A model generated the notes under the pieces. It saw only the letters and a program-made list of their open reading frames with translations, was not told the DNA's origin and searched no databases. The position numbers were made by a program, and so were the translations under genes. 18,966 nucleotides of DNA from VRUE01 sp035260485 (GTDB taxonomy: Bacteria > Actinomycetota > Thermoleophilia > Solirubrobacterales > 70-9): the NCBI GenBank assembly GCA_035260485.1, contig DATFVC010000047.1, positions 1 to 18,966 of the forward strand, read 5' to 3'. Shown here one piece after another: positions 7,006 through 14,635 of the stretch; the stretch's first letter is position 1, and each line of letters starts with the position of its first letter.

Positions 7006-7389
7006 TTCTCGCCGTGCCCATCGCGTGTCATCCGTTCAAAGGGTAGGGGTGTTTCGCTCATTCCCTAAACGGGCAATGGGACAGCGTTGTCAGCGCCTAT
7101 CCAAGTAGGCCCTGACGACGCCCAACGGGAGATTGAGCCGTTCAGGGCGATGCTCCCTCGGGCAGGTAGGCGACGGCCCCCGGCTACGTTCCCACCCATT
7201 GGACAGTGACGGCTCGACAAGCACGATCGACGATGTGCCGAGCATCGCGAAGCGTGGATTTGAAGGTCGGCGCCGTCGGGCCTTACGTCCGCGACCTTCG
7301 TGACGCGGGAGGTCTTCCGGTTGCTAATGCGGAGACTTCGGTACGCAGCGCCGATAATGCTTTTTCGGCGAAAGGCACTCGCCATTGCC
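7006..7389. other. Intergenic region with sigma-gene upstream blocks and a coding-like repeat
   Basis: On the reverse strand, two blocks (7055-7070 with TTTAGGGAATGAGCG, and 7029-7047 with CTACCCTTTGAACGGATG) lie upstream of the sigma gene and recur near 710-767. They are candidates for an ECF-type promoter or leader. At 7274-7309 the forward strand carries a 36-base segment that recurs at 10047-10082 (see finding). I see no gene in 7070-7270. The start of the HD-domain gene could lie as far up as the GTG at 7300. Confidence 0.35.
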
Positions 7390-8085
7390 ATGCTCAGACG
7401 GTGGCTAAGGGGCAGTGGCGATCACTCGGTTGATCGGGCCGCCGGTGGGCGAGACGGGTGCCCCCTGAGTCGACCCACGAAGTCCGCGATCCCGGAGTGG
7501 ATCTCATCCTCCCGCCTGCTGAGCAAGGCGTTCCGGCTGGCGACGAGAGCTCACGGCTCTGAACGTCGCCCTTCGGGCGGACGGCTCTTTCTCGAACATG
7601 TCGCCGAGGTCGCAGGTTTGCTGCAGCGGCTCGAGTTCGATGAGGGGCTAGTGGCGGTTGGGCTGCTACACGACTCCGTGGAGCGAGGAACCCTTAGTGA
7701 ATCCGAGCTGCGAAGCGAGATGGGCGAATCGATCAGATGGCTTGTCATGGCTCTTAGCGAGGATCCCACGATCGAGCCCTTCGATGAGAGAAAGGCAGCC
7801 CTACGCGATCAGGTCGCAGTTGCCGGAGTCCGCGCCGTGACGGTATTCGCCGCCGACAAGCTCTCCGACATCGCCGGGCTGCGCCGCGGGATCGAGACGT
7901 CGCCCAAGGCGGCTGAGGCAAGGATGGGAGCCAGCGTGGCGAGTATGGCCGGTCACTACCGCGACTCGGTGCGAATGATCGCTGCGGTTAGGCCCGGTTC
8001 TGTCTTTCTGTCGGCGCTTCGGCTGGAGCTGGAGCGACTCGACTCAGTAGCCGCAGCGCAGTCGGCCGCGGCCTCTCTACCCTAA
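7390..8085 (+). CDS. HD-domain protein, SpoT/MESH1-like
   Basis: From ATG 7390 the product is 231 residues. Residues about 42-165 look like the (p)ppGpp hydrolase HD domain: an N-terminal helix LSKAFRLATRAHG, FLEHVAEVAGLL (His70), GLLHDSVE (His94, Asp95), the ERKAALRDQV helix and FAADKLSD (Asp156). These align with the four metal ligands of SpoT/RelA hydrolases. The acidic pair after HD, normally Glu-Asp, is Glu-Arg here, and ADKLHN is ADKLSD, so activity may be altered. There is no synthetase, TGS or ACT domain. The start is uncertain: ATGs at 7327 and 7357 and a GTG at 7300 are in frame, none with a good Shine-Dalgarno; the conserved part begins near 7500. The CDF coding frame follows directly. 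Confidence 0.75.
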   Translation: MLRRWLRGSGDHSVDRAAGGRDGCPLSRPTKSAIPEWISSSRLLSKAFRLATRAHGSERRPSGGRLFLEHVAEVAGLLQRLEFDEGLVAVGLLHDSVERGTLSESELRSEMGESIRWLVMALSEDPTIEPFDERKAALRDQVAVAGVRAVTVFAADKLSDIAGLRRGIETSPKAAEARMGASVASMAGHYRDSVRMIAAVRPGSVFLSALRLELERLDSVAAAQSAAASLP

Positions 8086-8089
8086 GCCC

Positions 8090-8260
8090 ATCGAACTCTC
8101 CTACCGTCATCTGAGCGGCGACCTACACCGCCACGGTGAGCTGACGCACGCCCATCCTCACTCCGGCCCGCACGGGCACGAAAACGAGGCTCACCACCAC
8201 GGCGACCACGGTCATACCCACGGCCTGGTCGACCCGTCGATCAAACGCTCACGGGCGGGC
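8090..8260 (+). other. In-frame His-rich N-terminal coding extension of the CDF gene, no canonical start
   Basis: The CDF reading frame stays open upstream of GTG 8261 back to a stop at 8048. From about 8099 it encodes a His-rich cytoplasmic leader with HGELTHAHPHSGPHGH and AHHHGDHGHTHG, ending SIKRSRAG just before the first membrane helix. Such leaders are standard in zinc-type CDF proteins, so this is surely translated, or was. No ATG, GTG or TTG exists in this frame between 8051 and 8260. Translation must start at a rare codon (ATC 8090 or CTG 8111), or ribosomes enter by a +1 shift at CCC-TAA (8080-8085) at the end of the HD gene, or the true start was lost. Confidence 0.6.
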
Positions 8261-8836
8261 GTGCGCGCCGTCGTTCTCTCCTTCGTCGTGCTCGGGCTCA
8301 CTGCGGCGGCGCAGGTGGCGATCTTCGCCACGACCGGCTCCATCGCCCTGCTCGCCGATCTGATCCACAACTTCGGCGACGCCGCCACCGCGATCCCGCT
8401 CGGCGCCGCCTTCCTGATGCGCTCGGAGACTGCCGAGCGCTACGCGGGCTACTTCGTCGTCTTCACCATCTTCGTCTCCGCCGCCGTGGCCGGAGTCGAG
8501 GCGATCCGCCGCCTGATCCACCCCGAGGAAGTCACGCACCTCGCCGTTCTGATCGGCGCCGGCCTGCTCGGCTTCGCCGGCAACTGGCTGGCGGCGCTGA
8601 TCCGCCTCGCGGCCGGGCGCACGCTCGACAGCCCCGCCCTGATCGCCGATGGCAACCATGCCAAGGCTGATGCTTACGTCAGCCTCGCCGTCGTCGCCAG
8701 CGCGATTGCGGTGTCCTTCGGCCTGACCCTGGCCGACCCGCTGATCGGCCTCGGCATCAGCGTCCTGATCATGCGGATCACCTGGCAGTCGTGGCGAACG
8801 GTTCGCGACGGTCACGCCCACACGCATTCCCACTAG
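8261..8836 (+). CDS. Cation diffusion facilitator (CDF) metal transporter without C-terminal domain
   Basis: This is a membrane transporter that exchanges a divalent metal (Zn, Co, Cd type) for protons. Numbering from GTG 8261, helix 2 carries LLADLIHNFGDA (Asp33, His36, Asp40) and helix 5 carries LIADGNHAKADAY (Asp130, His133, Asp137), the two HxxxD metal-site motifs of the family. About six membrane helices are seen. The protein stops right after helix 6 with a short HAHTHSH tail, so the usual cytoplasmic dimerisation domain is missing; CTD-less CDFs are known. The real protein very likely includes the His-rich leader encoded from about 8090. It lies between the HD gene and the ChrA gene, 17 bases before the latter, and is probably co-transcribed with it. 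Confidence 0.85.
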   Translation: MRAVVLSFVVLGLTAAAQVAIFATTGSIALLADLIHNFGDAATAIPLGAAFLMRSETAERYAGYFVVFTIFVSAAVAGVEAIRRLIHPEEVTHLAVLIGAGLLGFAGNWLAALIRLAAGRTLDSPALIADGNHAKADAYVSLAVVASAIAVSFGLTLADPLIGLGISVLIMRITWQSWRTVRDGHAHTHSH

Positions 8837-8853
8837 CCTCCGCCGCTCCGATC

Positions 8854-10044
8854 ATGGCCGCTACCGACGTCAGCGCCATCGAGTCCCCGCTCCCTTCGGG
8901 GGCGGGCGACCCTCCCGGCGCGATCTTCATCCGCTTCCTGAAGTTCGGCCTGCTCGCCTGGGGCGGCCCGGCGGCGCAGATCGCGATGATTAAGCACGAG
9001 TGCGTCGATGAGGAAGGCTGGATCGACGAGGCGAGCTTCAAGAAGCTGCTCGCCGTCTACCAAATCCTTCCCGGCCCCGAGGCGCATGAGCTCTGCGTCT
9101 ACTTCGGCCGGCTGCGGGGCGGCAAGCTCGGCGGCTTCCTGGCGGGGCTCGGCTTCATGCTGCCGGGCTTCGTCCTCATGCTCGGCCTCTCGATCCTCTA
9201 CGTCGAGGCCAACCTGGCGGGCCACCTGCAAGACCTCTTCTACGGGCTGACGGCGGCGGTCGGGGCACTGGTCGCCCGCGCCCTGGTCCGGCTCAGCAAA
9301 TCGTTCATCAGCGATGTTCCGCTGGCGATCATCGCGATCGTCGGCTTCGCCTTGACGGTTTGGACGGGCATCACCTTCGTCCTGGTCCTGCTCGGCGGCG
9401 GCATCGCCTACGAGCTGTGGACGAACGGGCGGCGCTGGACCCATCGGGCCAACAGCTTCGCGCTCAGTCCACTGGCGGTGCTGGCCGTGGCCGCCGGGGC
9501 GATTACCGTCTCGCTGACGGCGGCGATCTTCTTCGAGGGGTTGAAAGCGGGCCTGCTTACCTTCGGCGGCGCCTACACCGTGATCCCCTTCCTGCGCGAG
9601 GCCGCCGTGGAAAACCATCACTGGCTGACCAGCGGCCAGTTCAACGACGGGTTGGCGATGGGCGGCATCCTGCCGGCGCCGCTCATCATCTTCTCCACCT
9701 TCGTCGGCTACATCGCTGGAGGACTCGGCGGTGCCGTGGTGATGACGCTCGGCATCTTCATCCCCGCCTTCGTGTTCCCAATCTTCTTGCACCGCCAGCT
9801 CGTCGCGGTCTCCGAGAACGAGCGGCTGCATCCCTTCCTACTCGGAGTCGCGGCGGCCGTGATCGGGCTGATCGCGGCGGTCACGGTGACGATTCTCGAA
9901 ACCAGCGTGACCGACGTCTATACGGCTCTGATCGCGCTTGGCGCCTTCGCTGCGCTGAACCGATGGCACGGCAAAATGACCGTGGTCTATGTGATGGCCG
10001 TCGCCGGGATCGTCGGCGTCGTCCTCCAGCACACGGTGATCTAA
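8854..10044 (+). CDS. chrA: Chromate transporter, ChrA family (two CHR domains)
   Basis: The 396-residue membrane protein has the two homologous halves of long-chain CHR transporters. The first has FLKFGLLAWGGPAAQIAMI (about 28-46) and YQILPGPEAHEL (69-80). The second has GLLTFGGAYTVIPFLREA (233-250) and GGILPAPLIIF (270-280). Both keep the FGG/WGG and PGP/PAP signatures. It would export chromate with protons or sulfate. The ATG at 8854 starts just past the CDF stop, with no clear Shine-Dalgarno, so it is probably translated by coupling. A longer start at 8791 would overlap the CDF and lacks family-like sequence. Together with the CDF it makes a metal-efflux pair. A hairpin at 10115-10136 could end the unit. 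Confidence 0.92.
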   Translation: MAATDVSAIESPLPSGAGDPPGAIFIRFLKFGLLAWGGPAAQIAMIKHECVDEEGWIDEASFKKLLAVYQILPGPEAHELCVYFGRLRGGKLGGFLAGLGFMLPGFVLMLGLSILYVEANLAGHLQDLFYGLTAAVGALVARALVRLSKSFISDVPLAIIAIVGFALTVWTGITFVLVLLGGGIAYELWTNGRRWTHRANSFALSPLAVLAVAAGAITVSLTAAIFFEGLKAGLLTFGGAYTVIPFLREAAVENHHWLTSGQFNDGLAMGGILPAPLIIFSTFVGYIAGGLGGAVVMTLGIFIPAFVFPIFLHRQLVAVSENERLHPFLLGVAAAVIGLIAAVTVTILETSVTDVYTALIALGAFAALNRWHGKMTVVYVMAVAGIVGVVLQHTVI

Positions 10045-10114
10045 GGATCGGCCCATATGTCCGCGAACTTCGCGATGCGGGAGAGGATCTTCCCTACCGT
10101 CGTCCGCCGCGTCG

Positions 10115-10136
10115 GCGGAGGCAAGGCTGCCTCCGC
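10115..10136 (+). terminator. Strong hairpin downstream of the ChrA gene
   Basis: GCGGAGGCA and TGCCTCCGC form a perfect 9-bp GC-rich stem with a 4-base loop, 70 bases past the ChrA stop, followed by GGTGGGTTTG with only a weak T tract. It is a likely terminator of the CDF-ChrA unit. Confidence 0.5.
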
Positions 10137-10236
10137 GGTGGGTTTGCTCATCGGGCTCCCGTCGTTTGCCTTTGGATCTGGTGCCGAGCTGCTCATCCCG
10201 GCGCCGGTTCCAATTCAACGTAGACGACCGATCGCT

Positions 10237-10264
10237 GGCGAGAATCACCCGGTTCGGATGATGT
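10237..10264. repeat. 28-base intergenic repeat, copy 1
   Basis: This matches 13243-13270 at 26 of 28 positions and has the core AATCACCCGGTTC then GATGATGT. The core has imperfect dyad symmetry (ATCACC/GATGAT). It lies about 65 bases before the DUF2252 start and is followed by hairpin-forming sequence. It may be an operator or a small dispersed repeat. Confidence 0.55.
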
Positions 10265-10328
10265 TGCGGCCGGCCAGGCCGTTCAGGGTTGGGACTGTGG
10301 ACTCGTCCCAGCCGACCCAAAACCCCCG

Positions 10329-11741
10329 ATGCCCGAGCCAATCGCCGAACCGCTGACCCACGGGCCTTCCGGCACCTTGGGCAAGGAGGCTCGGCAGCGT
10401 GCCCCTCGCTCATCGCACGCGGCCTGGAAGCCCGACCCGAAGCGAACTGGCCCGGTCGAGGTGCTCGCCGAGCAGGACAAGAGTCGCGTACCCGAGCTGG
10501 TTCCCGTCCGTTACGGGCGCATGCTCACCTCAGCCTTCACCTTCTACCGCGGCGCCGCCGGGATCATGGCGGCCGACCTTGCCTCCAGTTCCGACTCTGG
10601 ACTGAGAGTTCAGCTCTGCGGCGACGCCCATCTCTCCAACTTCGGCGTATTCCAGGCCCCAGACCGGCGCCTCGTCTTCGACATCAACGACTTCGATGAG
10701 ACTCATCCCGGCCCATTCGAGTGGGACGTAAAGCGCCTCGCTGCAAGTGTCGCGATCGGCGCTCGCGACCGTGGCTTCAAGACCAAGGAGCGTCGCGCCG
10801 CTGTCCTCGCCTCGGTTCGCGAGTACCGCGGCGCGATCACGACCTTCGCGACGATGAATGAGGTCGACGTTTGGTATTCACGCCTTGACGTCGCCGACAT
10901 TGCCAGTCGCTGGCAGGAGAAGGTGACGAAGGAAGACCGGCGCCGGCTCGCGAAGGCCGTCGCGAAGGCCCGCAACAAGGGCAGCCTGCGGGCGCTCGAA
11001 CGGCTCACCGAGACGAGCGGGGACGGGCTGCGCATCGCCAGCCGCCCGCCGTTGCTGGTTCCGATCGACGAGCTCGCCGAGCGCGAAGGCCAGGACGTCG
11101 ATGAGATCGCCACCCTCATAAAAGGTCTGCTGGAGGAGTATCGAGGCACCCTCGACGACCAGGCCCGGGTCCTCGCCGGGCGCTACCACTACGTCGACGC
11201 CGCCCACAAGGTCGTCGGTGTGGGCAGCGTCGGCACCCGCGCCTGGATCGTGCTGCTTGTCGGCCGCGACGAGAGCGATCCGCTTTTCCTCCAGGTCAAG
11301 GAAGCCGGAGCTTCGGTCTTGGAGCCATTCACGGAGCCCAGTCGTTTCGATCACCACGGTCGGCGTGTGGTTGCCGGTCAGCGCCTAACCCAGGCCGCTG
11401 GAGATGTCCTCCTTGGCTGGTTGACCGTGGACGGCATCGACGGCAAGAAACGCGACTTCTATGTGCGCCAGCTCTGGGACGGGAAGGGCTCGGCGGAGAT
11501 CGAGTCAATGGGACCGCAGACGATGGCGGGCTATGCCGGACTCTGCGGCTGGAGCCTCGCTCGCGCGCATGCCCGCACCGGCGACCGCCATGCGATCGCC
11601 GCCTACCTCGGTAGGGGGGACACCTTCGACCGTGCGATCGCCGACTTCTCTGAGGCTTACGCCGGCCAGAACGAAGCCGACTACGCGGTCCTGCTCGAGG
11701 CGGAGCGCGCCGGGCAGTTGACCGTCGAGAGCGGCGTATAG
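10329..11741 (+). CDS. DUF2252 family protein
   Basis: The 470-residue product matches the DUF2252 pattern: an N-terminal region with RYGRMLTSAFTFYRGAAGIMAADL, then LCGDAHLSNFG (97-106) and LVFDINDFDET (115-125), and a C-terminal part with ARAHARTGD and YAGQNEADYAVL. The GDAHxxNFG...FDxNDFD pair looks like the catalytic loop and metal-binding Asp of kinase-like (aminoglycoside-phosphotransferase) folds. That is a resemblance I see, not an established activity. Length is normal. No signal peptide or membrane helix. The ATG lacks a Shine-Dalgarno and sits just after a hairpin (10290-10310). It is followed after 2 bases by the SHOCT membrane protein gene, so the two are co-translated. Confidence 0.85.
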   Translation: MPEPIAEPLTHGPSGTLGKEARQRAPRSSHAAWKPDPKRTGPVEVLAEQDKSRVPELVPVRYGRMLTSAFTFYRGAAGIMAADLASSSDSGLRVQLCGDAHLSNFGVFQAPDRRLVFDINDFDETHPGPFEWDVKRLAASVAIGARDRGFKTKERRAAVLASVREYRGAITTFATMNEVDVWYSRLDVADIASRWQEKVTKEDRRRLAKAVAKARNKGSLRALERLTETSGDGLRIASRPPLLVPIDELAEREGQDVDEIATLIKGLLEEYRGTLDDQARVLAGRYHYVDAAHKVVGVGSVGTRAWIVLLVGRDESDPLFLQVKEAGASVLEPFTEPSRFDHHGRRVVAGQRLTQAAGDVLLGWLTVDGIDGKKRDFYVRQLWDGKGSAEIESMGPQTMAGYAGLCGWSLARAHARTGDRHAIAAYLGRGDTFDRAIADFSEAYAGQNEADYAVLLEAERAGQLTVESGV

Positions 11742-11743
11742 AT

Positions 11744-13069
11744 ATGTCGGCTGCGACGAAAGAAATGCCGAAGTCAGGTCACCCGAAGATCGTCGCGGTG
11801 CTGATCGGTTTGGCGACGGTTCTGGCGGTCGCCGCGATCTTCTCGATCTGGGCCAACCGCCAGGCACTGAACACCGACAACTGGGTCAACACCAGCGACA
11901 AGCTTCTCCAGAACAAGGAGGTCCAGTCCCAGCTCTCCACCTACATCGCCGCCGAGCTGTTCGCGAACGTCGACGTCCAGGCCGAACTGGCCAAGGCCCT
12001 GCCGCCGCAACTGAAGCCCCTCGCCGGTCCCGCTGCCGGAGGTCTCAGCCAGCTGGCGCCGCAGGTCGCCGAAAAAGCGCTGGCGACGTCGCAGGTGCAG
12101 GCACTGTGGGAGCAGGCGAACCGGGCCGCTCACGAATCCCTGCTGGAACTCCTCGACGGCGGCGGCAAGACTCTTTCGACCAGTGGCGGCCAGGTGAGCC
12201 TCGATCTCGGATCGCTCCTCGCTCAGATCGGCGGCCAGATCGGGGTCGGAGACGCGATCGCATCGAAGATACCGCCGGAAGCCGGCAAGCTGACGATCCT
12301 CGAATCCGACCAGATCTCCACTGCCCAAGACGTCGCCCAGGGGATCAGGGGCCTGCCGATCGTGCTGACCCTGCTCGTCCTCATCCTCTACAGCCTCGCG
12401 GTCTACCTCGCCGGGCCGCGGCGGCGTAAGGCGCTGCGCTCAGTCGGCCTCGGCTTCGTCTTTGCCGGCGCTCTGGCGCTGATCGTGCGAAGCGTGGCGG
12501 GCAACGAGGTGGTCGGGGCGCTGACCTCCAACGAAGCCGCGAAGCCCGCGGCGGAAGCCGTCTGGGAAATCGGAACCTCGCTTCTGGTCACCGTCGCCAC
12601 TTCGGCGATTGCCTTCGGTGTCCTCGTCTTCCTCGGCGCCTGGCTCGCCGGGCCGACGCGACTGGCGAGCGGGATTCGCCGCGAGACCGCCCCGTACCTG
12701 CGCGAGCAGCCGGGGGCCGCCTTCGTCTTCGCGCTTGCCATTTTCATCGCCCTGATCGCCTGGGCACCGATCGCGGCCTTCCGCAAACCGCTCGGCATCC
12801 TGCTCTTCGCGATCCTCTTCGCGGCCGGTGCTGAGGTCCTGCGCCGCCAGACTCTGCGCGAGTTTCCGAACGCCGTCCGTGGTGAGGTCGGGGGACATCT
12901 GCGCCAGCGCTGGTCCGGACGCTCGCACCCATCTGTTGACACTGGCGCTTCGGAGGTCGAAGCCTTGGAGCGGCTCAGCGCCCTGCGGCGCAGCGGCGAC
13001 CTCAGCCCGGCCGAGTTCGACGCCGCGAAGGCCCAGATCCTTTCCACCCAAACCAAAGGAGTTGACTGA
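11744..13069 (+). CDS. Multi-pass membrane protein with C-terminal SHOCT domain
   Basis: The 441-residue product has a first membrane helix at about 17-36 and then an Ala/Gln-rich outer region to about 200 with NTDNWVNTSDKLLQNKEVQ and repeated helical segments. A set of membrane helices follows (about 203-225, 232-250, 278-302, 322-345, 348-366), and a short cytoplasmic tail ends in a SHOCT motif (about 404-434, EALERLSALRRSGDLSPAEFD as its core). SHOCT is a small oligomerisation-type domain. It starts 2 bases after the DUF2252 stop, and its TGA overlaps the ATG of the next small gene, so all three form one operon. The function is unknown; it is probably an envelope protein. Confidence 0.8.
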   Translation: MSAATKEMPKSGHPKIVAVLIGLATVLAVAAIFSIWANRQALNTDNWVNTSDKLLQNKEVQSQLSTYIAAELFANVDVQAELAKALPPQLKPLAGPAAGGLSQLAPQVAEKALATSQVQALWEQANRAAHESLLELLDGGGKTLSTSGGQVSLDLGSLLAQIGGQIGVGDAIASKIPPEAGKLTILESDQISTAQDVAQGIRGLPIVLTLLVLILYSLAVYLAGPRRRKALRSVGLGFVFAGALALIVRSVAGNEVVGALTSNEAAKPAAEAVWEIGTSLLVTVATSAIAFGVLVFLGAWLAGPTRLASGIRRETAPYLREQPGAAFVFALAIFIALIAWAPIAAFRKPLGILLFAILFAAGAEVLRRQTLREFPNAVRGEVGGHLRQRWSGRSHPSVDTGASEVEALERLSALRRSGDLSPAEFDAAKAQILSTQTKGVD

Positions 13070-13239
13070 TGCTGGTGCTCTTTGGAGCTATCTACTTCGT
13101 GCTGCTGGTCACCCTCGGGACGATGACCTTTCGCAAGCGCCACTTCATCCTCTTCTGGGTGGGGATCATCTTCCCGCTGCTCTGGGTCATCGGCGCGATG
13201 ATGGCTCCCGCCCCCGACTACGAAGGTGGGGCTGCCTAG
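13069..13239 (+). CDS. 56-residue membrane protein
   Basis: The ATG at 13069 overlaps the stop of the SHOCT membrane protein gene as ATGA, with GGAG 8 bases upstream, so it is translationally coupled. The product has two hydrophobic helices (about 1-19 and 26-46) separated by the basic turn TFRKRHF, and an acidic C-terminus PDYEGGAA. Third positions are G/C-rich like the neighbours, which supports real coding. I know no named family, though small two-helix proteins beside SHOCT proteins are common. It may be a partner subunit of the upstream membrane protein. Confidence 0.7.
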   Translation: MLVLFGAIYFVLLVTLGTMTFRKRHFILFWVGIIFPLLWVIGAMMAPAPDYEGGAA

Positions 13240-13242
13240 CCG

Positions 13243-13270
13243 GGCGACAATCACCCGGTTCAGATGATGT
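13243..13270. repeat. 28-base intergenic repeat, copy 2
   Basis: This is the second copy of the element at 10237-10264 (26 of 28 identical). It begins just after the stop of the 56-residue protein and lies about 118 bases before the DUF7144 start. It is followed directly by a hairpin TCTCGC/GCGAGA (13270-13291). Confidence 0.55.
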
Positions 13271-13387
13271 CTCGCCAAGTCTGAAGCGAGAGCCTGTGCG
13301 AAGACGAGCTCCGGCGATTCGACGCCCGAGCATGAACTCGGACTCAGGCTGTCGCGAGATGGTTCTGTGGACGAAAGGAGATTGCTT

Positions 13388-13771
13388 ATGAGAGGTATGG
13401 GTCGCGCCGCTTTTGTCGCCATCTTGCTGTTGATCGCCGGCACGCTCAATGTCATCTACGGCATCGCTGCGATCAGCGATGCGCACTTCTACGCCGGCAA
13501 CACGCAATACGTGTTCTCAAGTCTTCACACCTGGGGCTGGATCACCCTGATCCTCGGGATCATTCAGCTCTGCGGCGGCTTCTCGCTGCTCGCCGGGAAC
13601 GCGTTCGGGCGGGTAATCGGGATCATCGCCGCGTCCCTGGGGGCGATCGGCGCCCTGCTCTCGGTCGGCGGGGCTTACCCGTTCTGGTCGTTGGGCATCT
13701 TCGCGCTCTGCGTGATCTGCATTCACGGCCTCGTGGTCTACGGCGAGGACGACACGGAGGTAAGGGCTTAA
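13388..13771 (+). CDS. DUF7144 family membrane protein
   Basis: The 127-residue product has four membrane helices and the family's landmarks: AGTLNVIYGIAAI in the first, an outer loop with a short Tyr/Phe-rich stretch, then HTWGWITLILGIIQLCGGFSLL, GRVIGIIAASLGAIG and YPFWSLGIFALCVICIHGLVVY. The start is set by GAAAGGAG (13374-13381) seven bases before ATG 13388; an upstream GTG at 13367 is less likely. The role of the family is unknown; it occurs widely in actinobacterial envelope and stress neighbourhoods. It appears as its own transcription unit, with the 28-base repeat upstream and a hairpin downstream (13783-13811). Confidence 0.85.
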   Translation: MRGMGRAAFVAILLLIAGTLNVIYGIAAISDAHFYAGNTQYVFSSLHTWGWITLILGIIQLCGGFSLLAGNAFGRVIGIIAASLGAIGALLSVGGAYPFWSLGIFALCVICIHGLVVYGEDDTEVRA

Positions 13772-13782
13772 CCCGGCAAATC

Positions 13783-13811
13783 GGGAGCCCGGCGAACCTC
13801 GCTGGGCTCCC
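13783..13811 (+). terminator. Hairpin after the DUF7144 gene
   Basis: GGGAGCCC and GGGCTCCC form a perfect 8-bp stem with a 13-base loop, 11 bases past the stop. No T run follows. The next gene starts 13 bases later, so it may separate the two genes or partly reduce read-through. Confidence 0.5.
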
Positions 13812-13824
13812 GTCATCTCCCTCT

Positions 13825-14520
13825 ATGGGCCACATCTTCCTTCTTTCACTTGTTTCCGCAGCCAATGCGACGTTGCTCGCGGCCGTGACGGTGATGCTCT
13901 TCCTACCGAGCCCGAAGCGGCTGTTGCTCGGCTACCTCGCGGGCGCTCTGCTCACCAGTCTCACGATCGGCTTTTTGATCGTCTTCGTCGTGCACGATTC
14001 GAGTGCGACCAACACCGCGGAAAACGCCGTCAGCCCGTCGCTTGACATCGCGTTCGGACTCGTCCTGCTTCTCGTGGCATATGTGCTGGGCGGTGGCCAT
14101 GACCAGCGGTTGAAAGAGCGACGCAAGGCGAAGAAGAGCAAGGGCGGGGAGGAGGAGGCAGAGAAGTCACCCTCCAAGGTCGAGCAGCTGCTCGGCAGGG
14201 GGTCGGCCCGAGTCACCTTCGCACTCGGCGTCGTGCTCACGCTCCCGGGCGTCTCCTACCTTGCGGCGCTCCGCGACCTGCAGGAGCTCGGTTACGGAAC
14301 CGGCGGTGAGATCCTCGTGATCGTCGGCTACAACCTGATGCTCCTGATCCTGCTCGAGATCCCGCTGCTCGGCTACATCCTCGCGCCGGAGAGGACCGTC
14401 GTCGAGGTGCAGCGCTTCCGAGCCTGGCTGGCCCGCAGCGGTCGGCGGATGGCAATCACCGGAGCCGCGGCGCTCGGCGTCTTCCTGATCGCCCGCGGCG
14501 TGATCGGATATGTCACCTAG
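13825..14520 (+). CDS. GAP/SfLAP family membrane protein
   Basis: The 231-residue product has about six membrane helices arranged as three, then a charged cytoplasmic loop (about 94-120, Lys/Glu-rich), then three. The layout and segments such as LFLPSPKRLLLGYLAGALLTSLTIGF, LGVVLTLPGVSYLAAL and YNLMLLILLEIPLLGYILAPERT fit the GAP family, which includes the mycobacterial sulfolipid-1-addressing protein Sap (PF11139), a helper of lipid export. The start is an ATG with no strong Shine-Dalgarno, 13 bases past the hairpin. A role in moving a cell-envelope lipid is likely by family only; the substrate is unknown. Confidence 0.75.
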   Translation: MGHIFLLSLVSAANATLLAAVTVMLFLPSPKRLLLGYLAGALLTSLTIGFLIVFVVHDSSATNTAENAVSPSLDIAFGLVLLLVAYVLGGGHDQRLKERRKAKKSKGGEEEAEKSPSKVEQLLGRGSARVTFALGVVLTLPGVSYLAALRDLQELGYGTGGEILVIVGYNLMLLILLEIPLLGYILAPERTVVEVQRFRAWLARSGRRMAITGAAALGVFLIARGVIGYVT

Positions 14521-14635
14521 CCCTCTTGTCGCGGCTATCGCAATTTCACCCTGTTCGCGCGATGCGCTGCCACCGCGGCCGCGGTTCTATGGAAGGGACC
14601 GAATCAACGGTCACCCAATGCGCAAAGGAGGGGCG

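Larger units (their letters stand above)
10045..10328. other. Intergenic region with hairpins and two repeats
   Basis: There is no convincing gene. It contains the second copy of the 36-base coding-like segment (10047-10082), a 9-bp hairpin (10115-10136), a 28-base element shared with 13243-13270 (10237-10264), and a 6-bp hairpin TGGGAC/GTCCCA (10290-10310) just before the DUF2252 start. A forward frame from 10057 is open to 10356, but it runs through these elements and resembles nothing. Confidence 0.45.

Noticed and set aside
9360..10223. 287-residue forward open frame overlapping the ChrA gene
   Set aside because: It is an Arg-rich out-of-frame shadow of ChrA. Only its last part, GPYVRELRDAG, is notable, and that is reported as a repeat.
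12403..13455. 350-residue reverse-strand open frame crossing several genes
   Set aside because: It runs antisense through the SHOCT protein, the 56-residue protein and the 28-base repeat; nothing protein-like is conserved.
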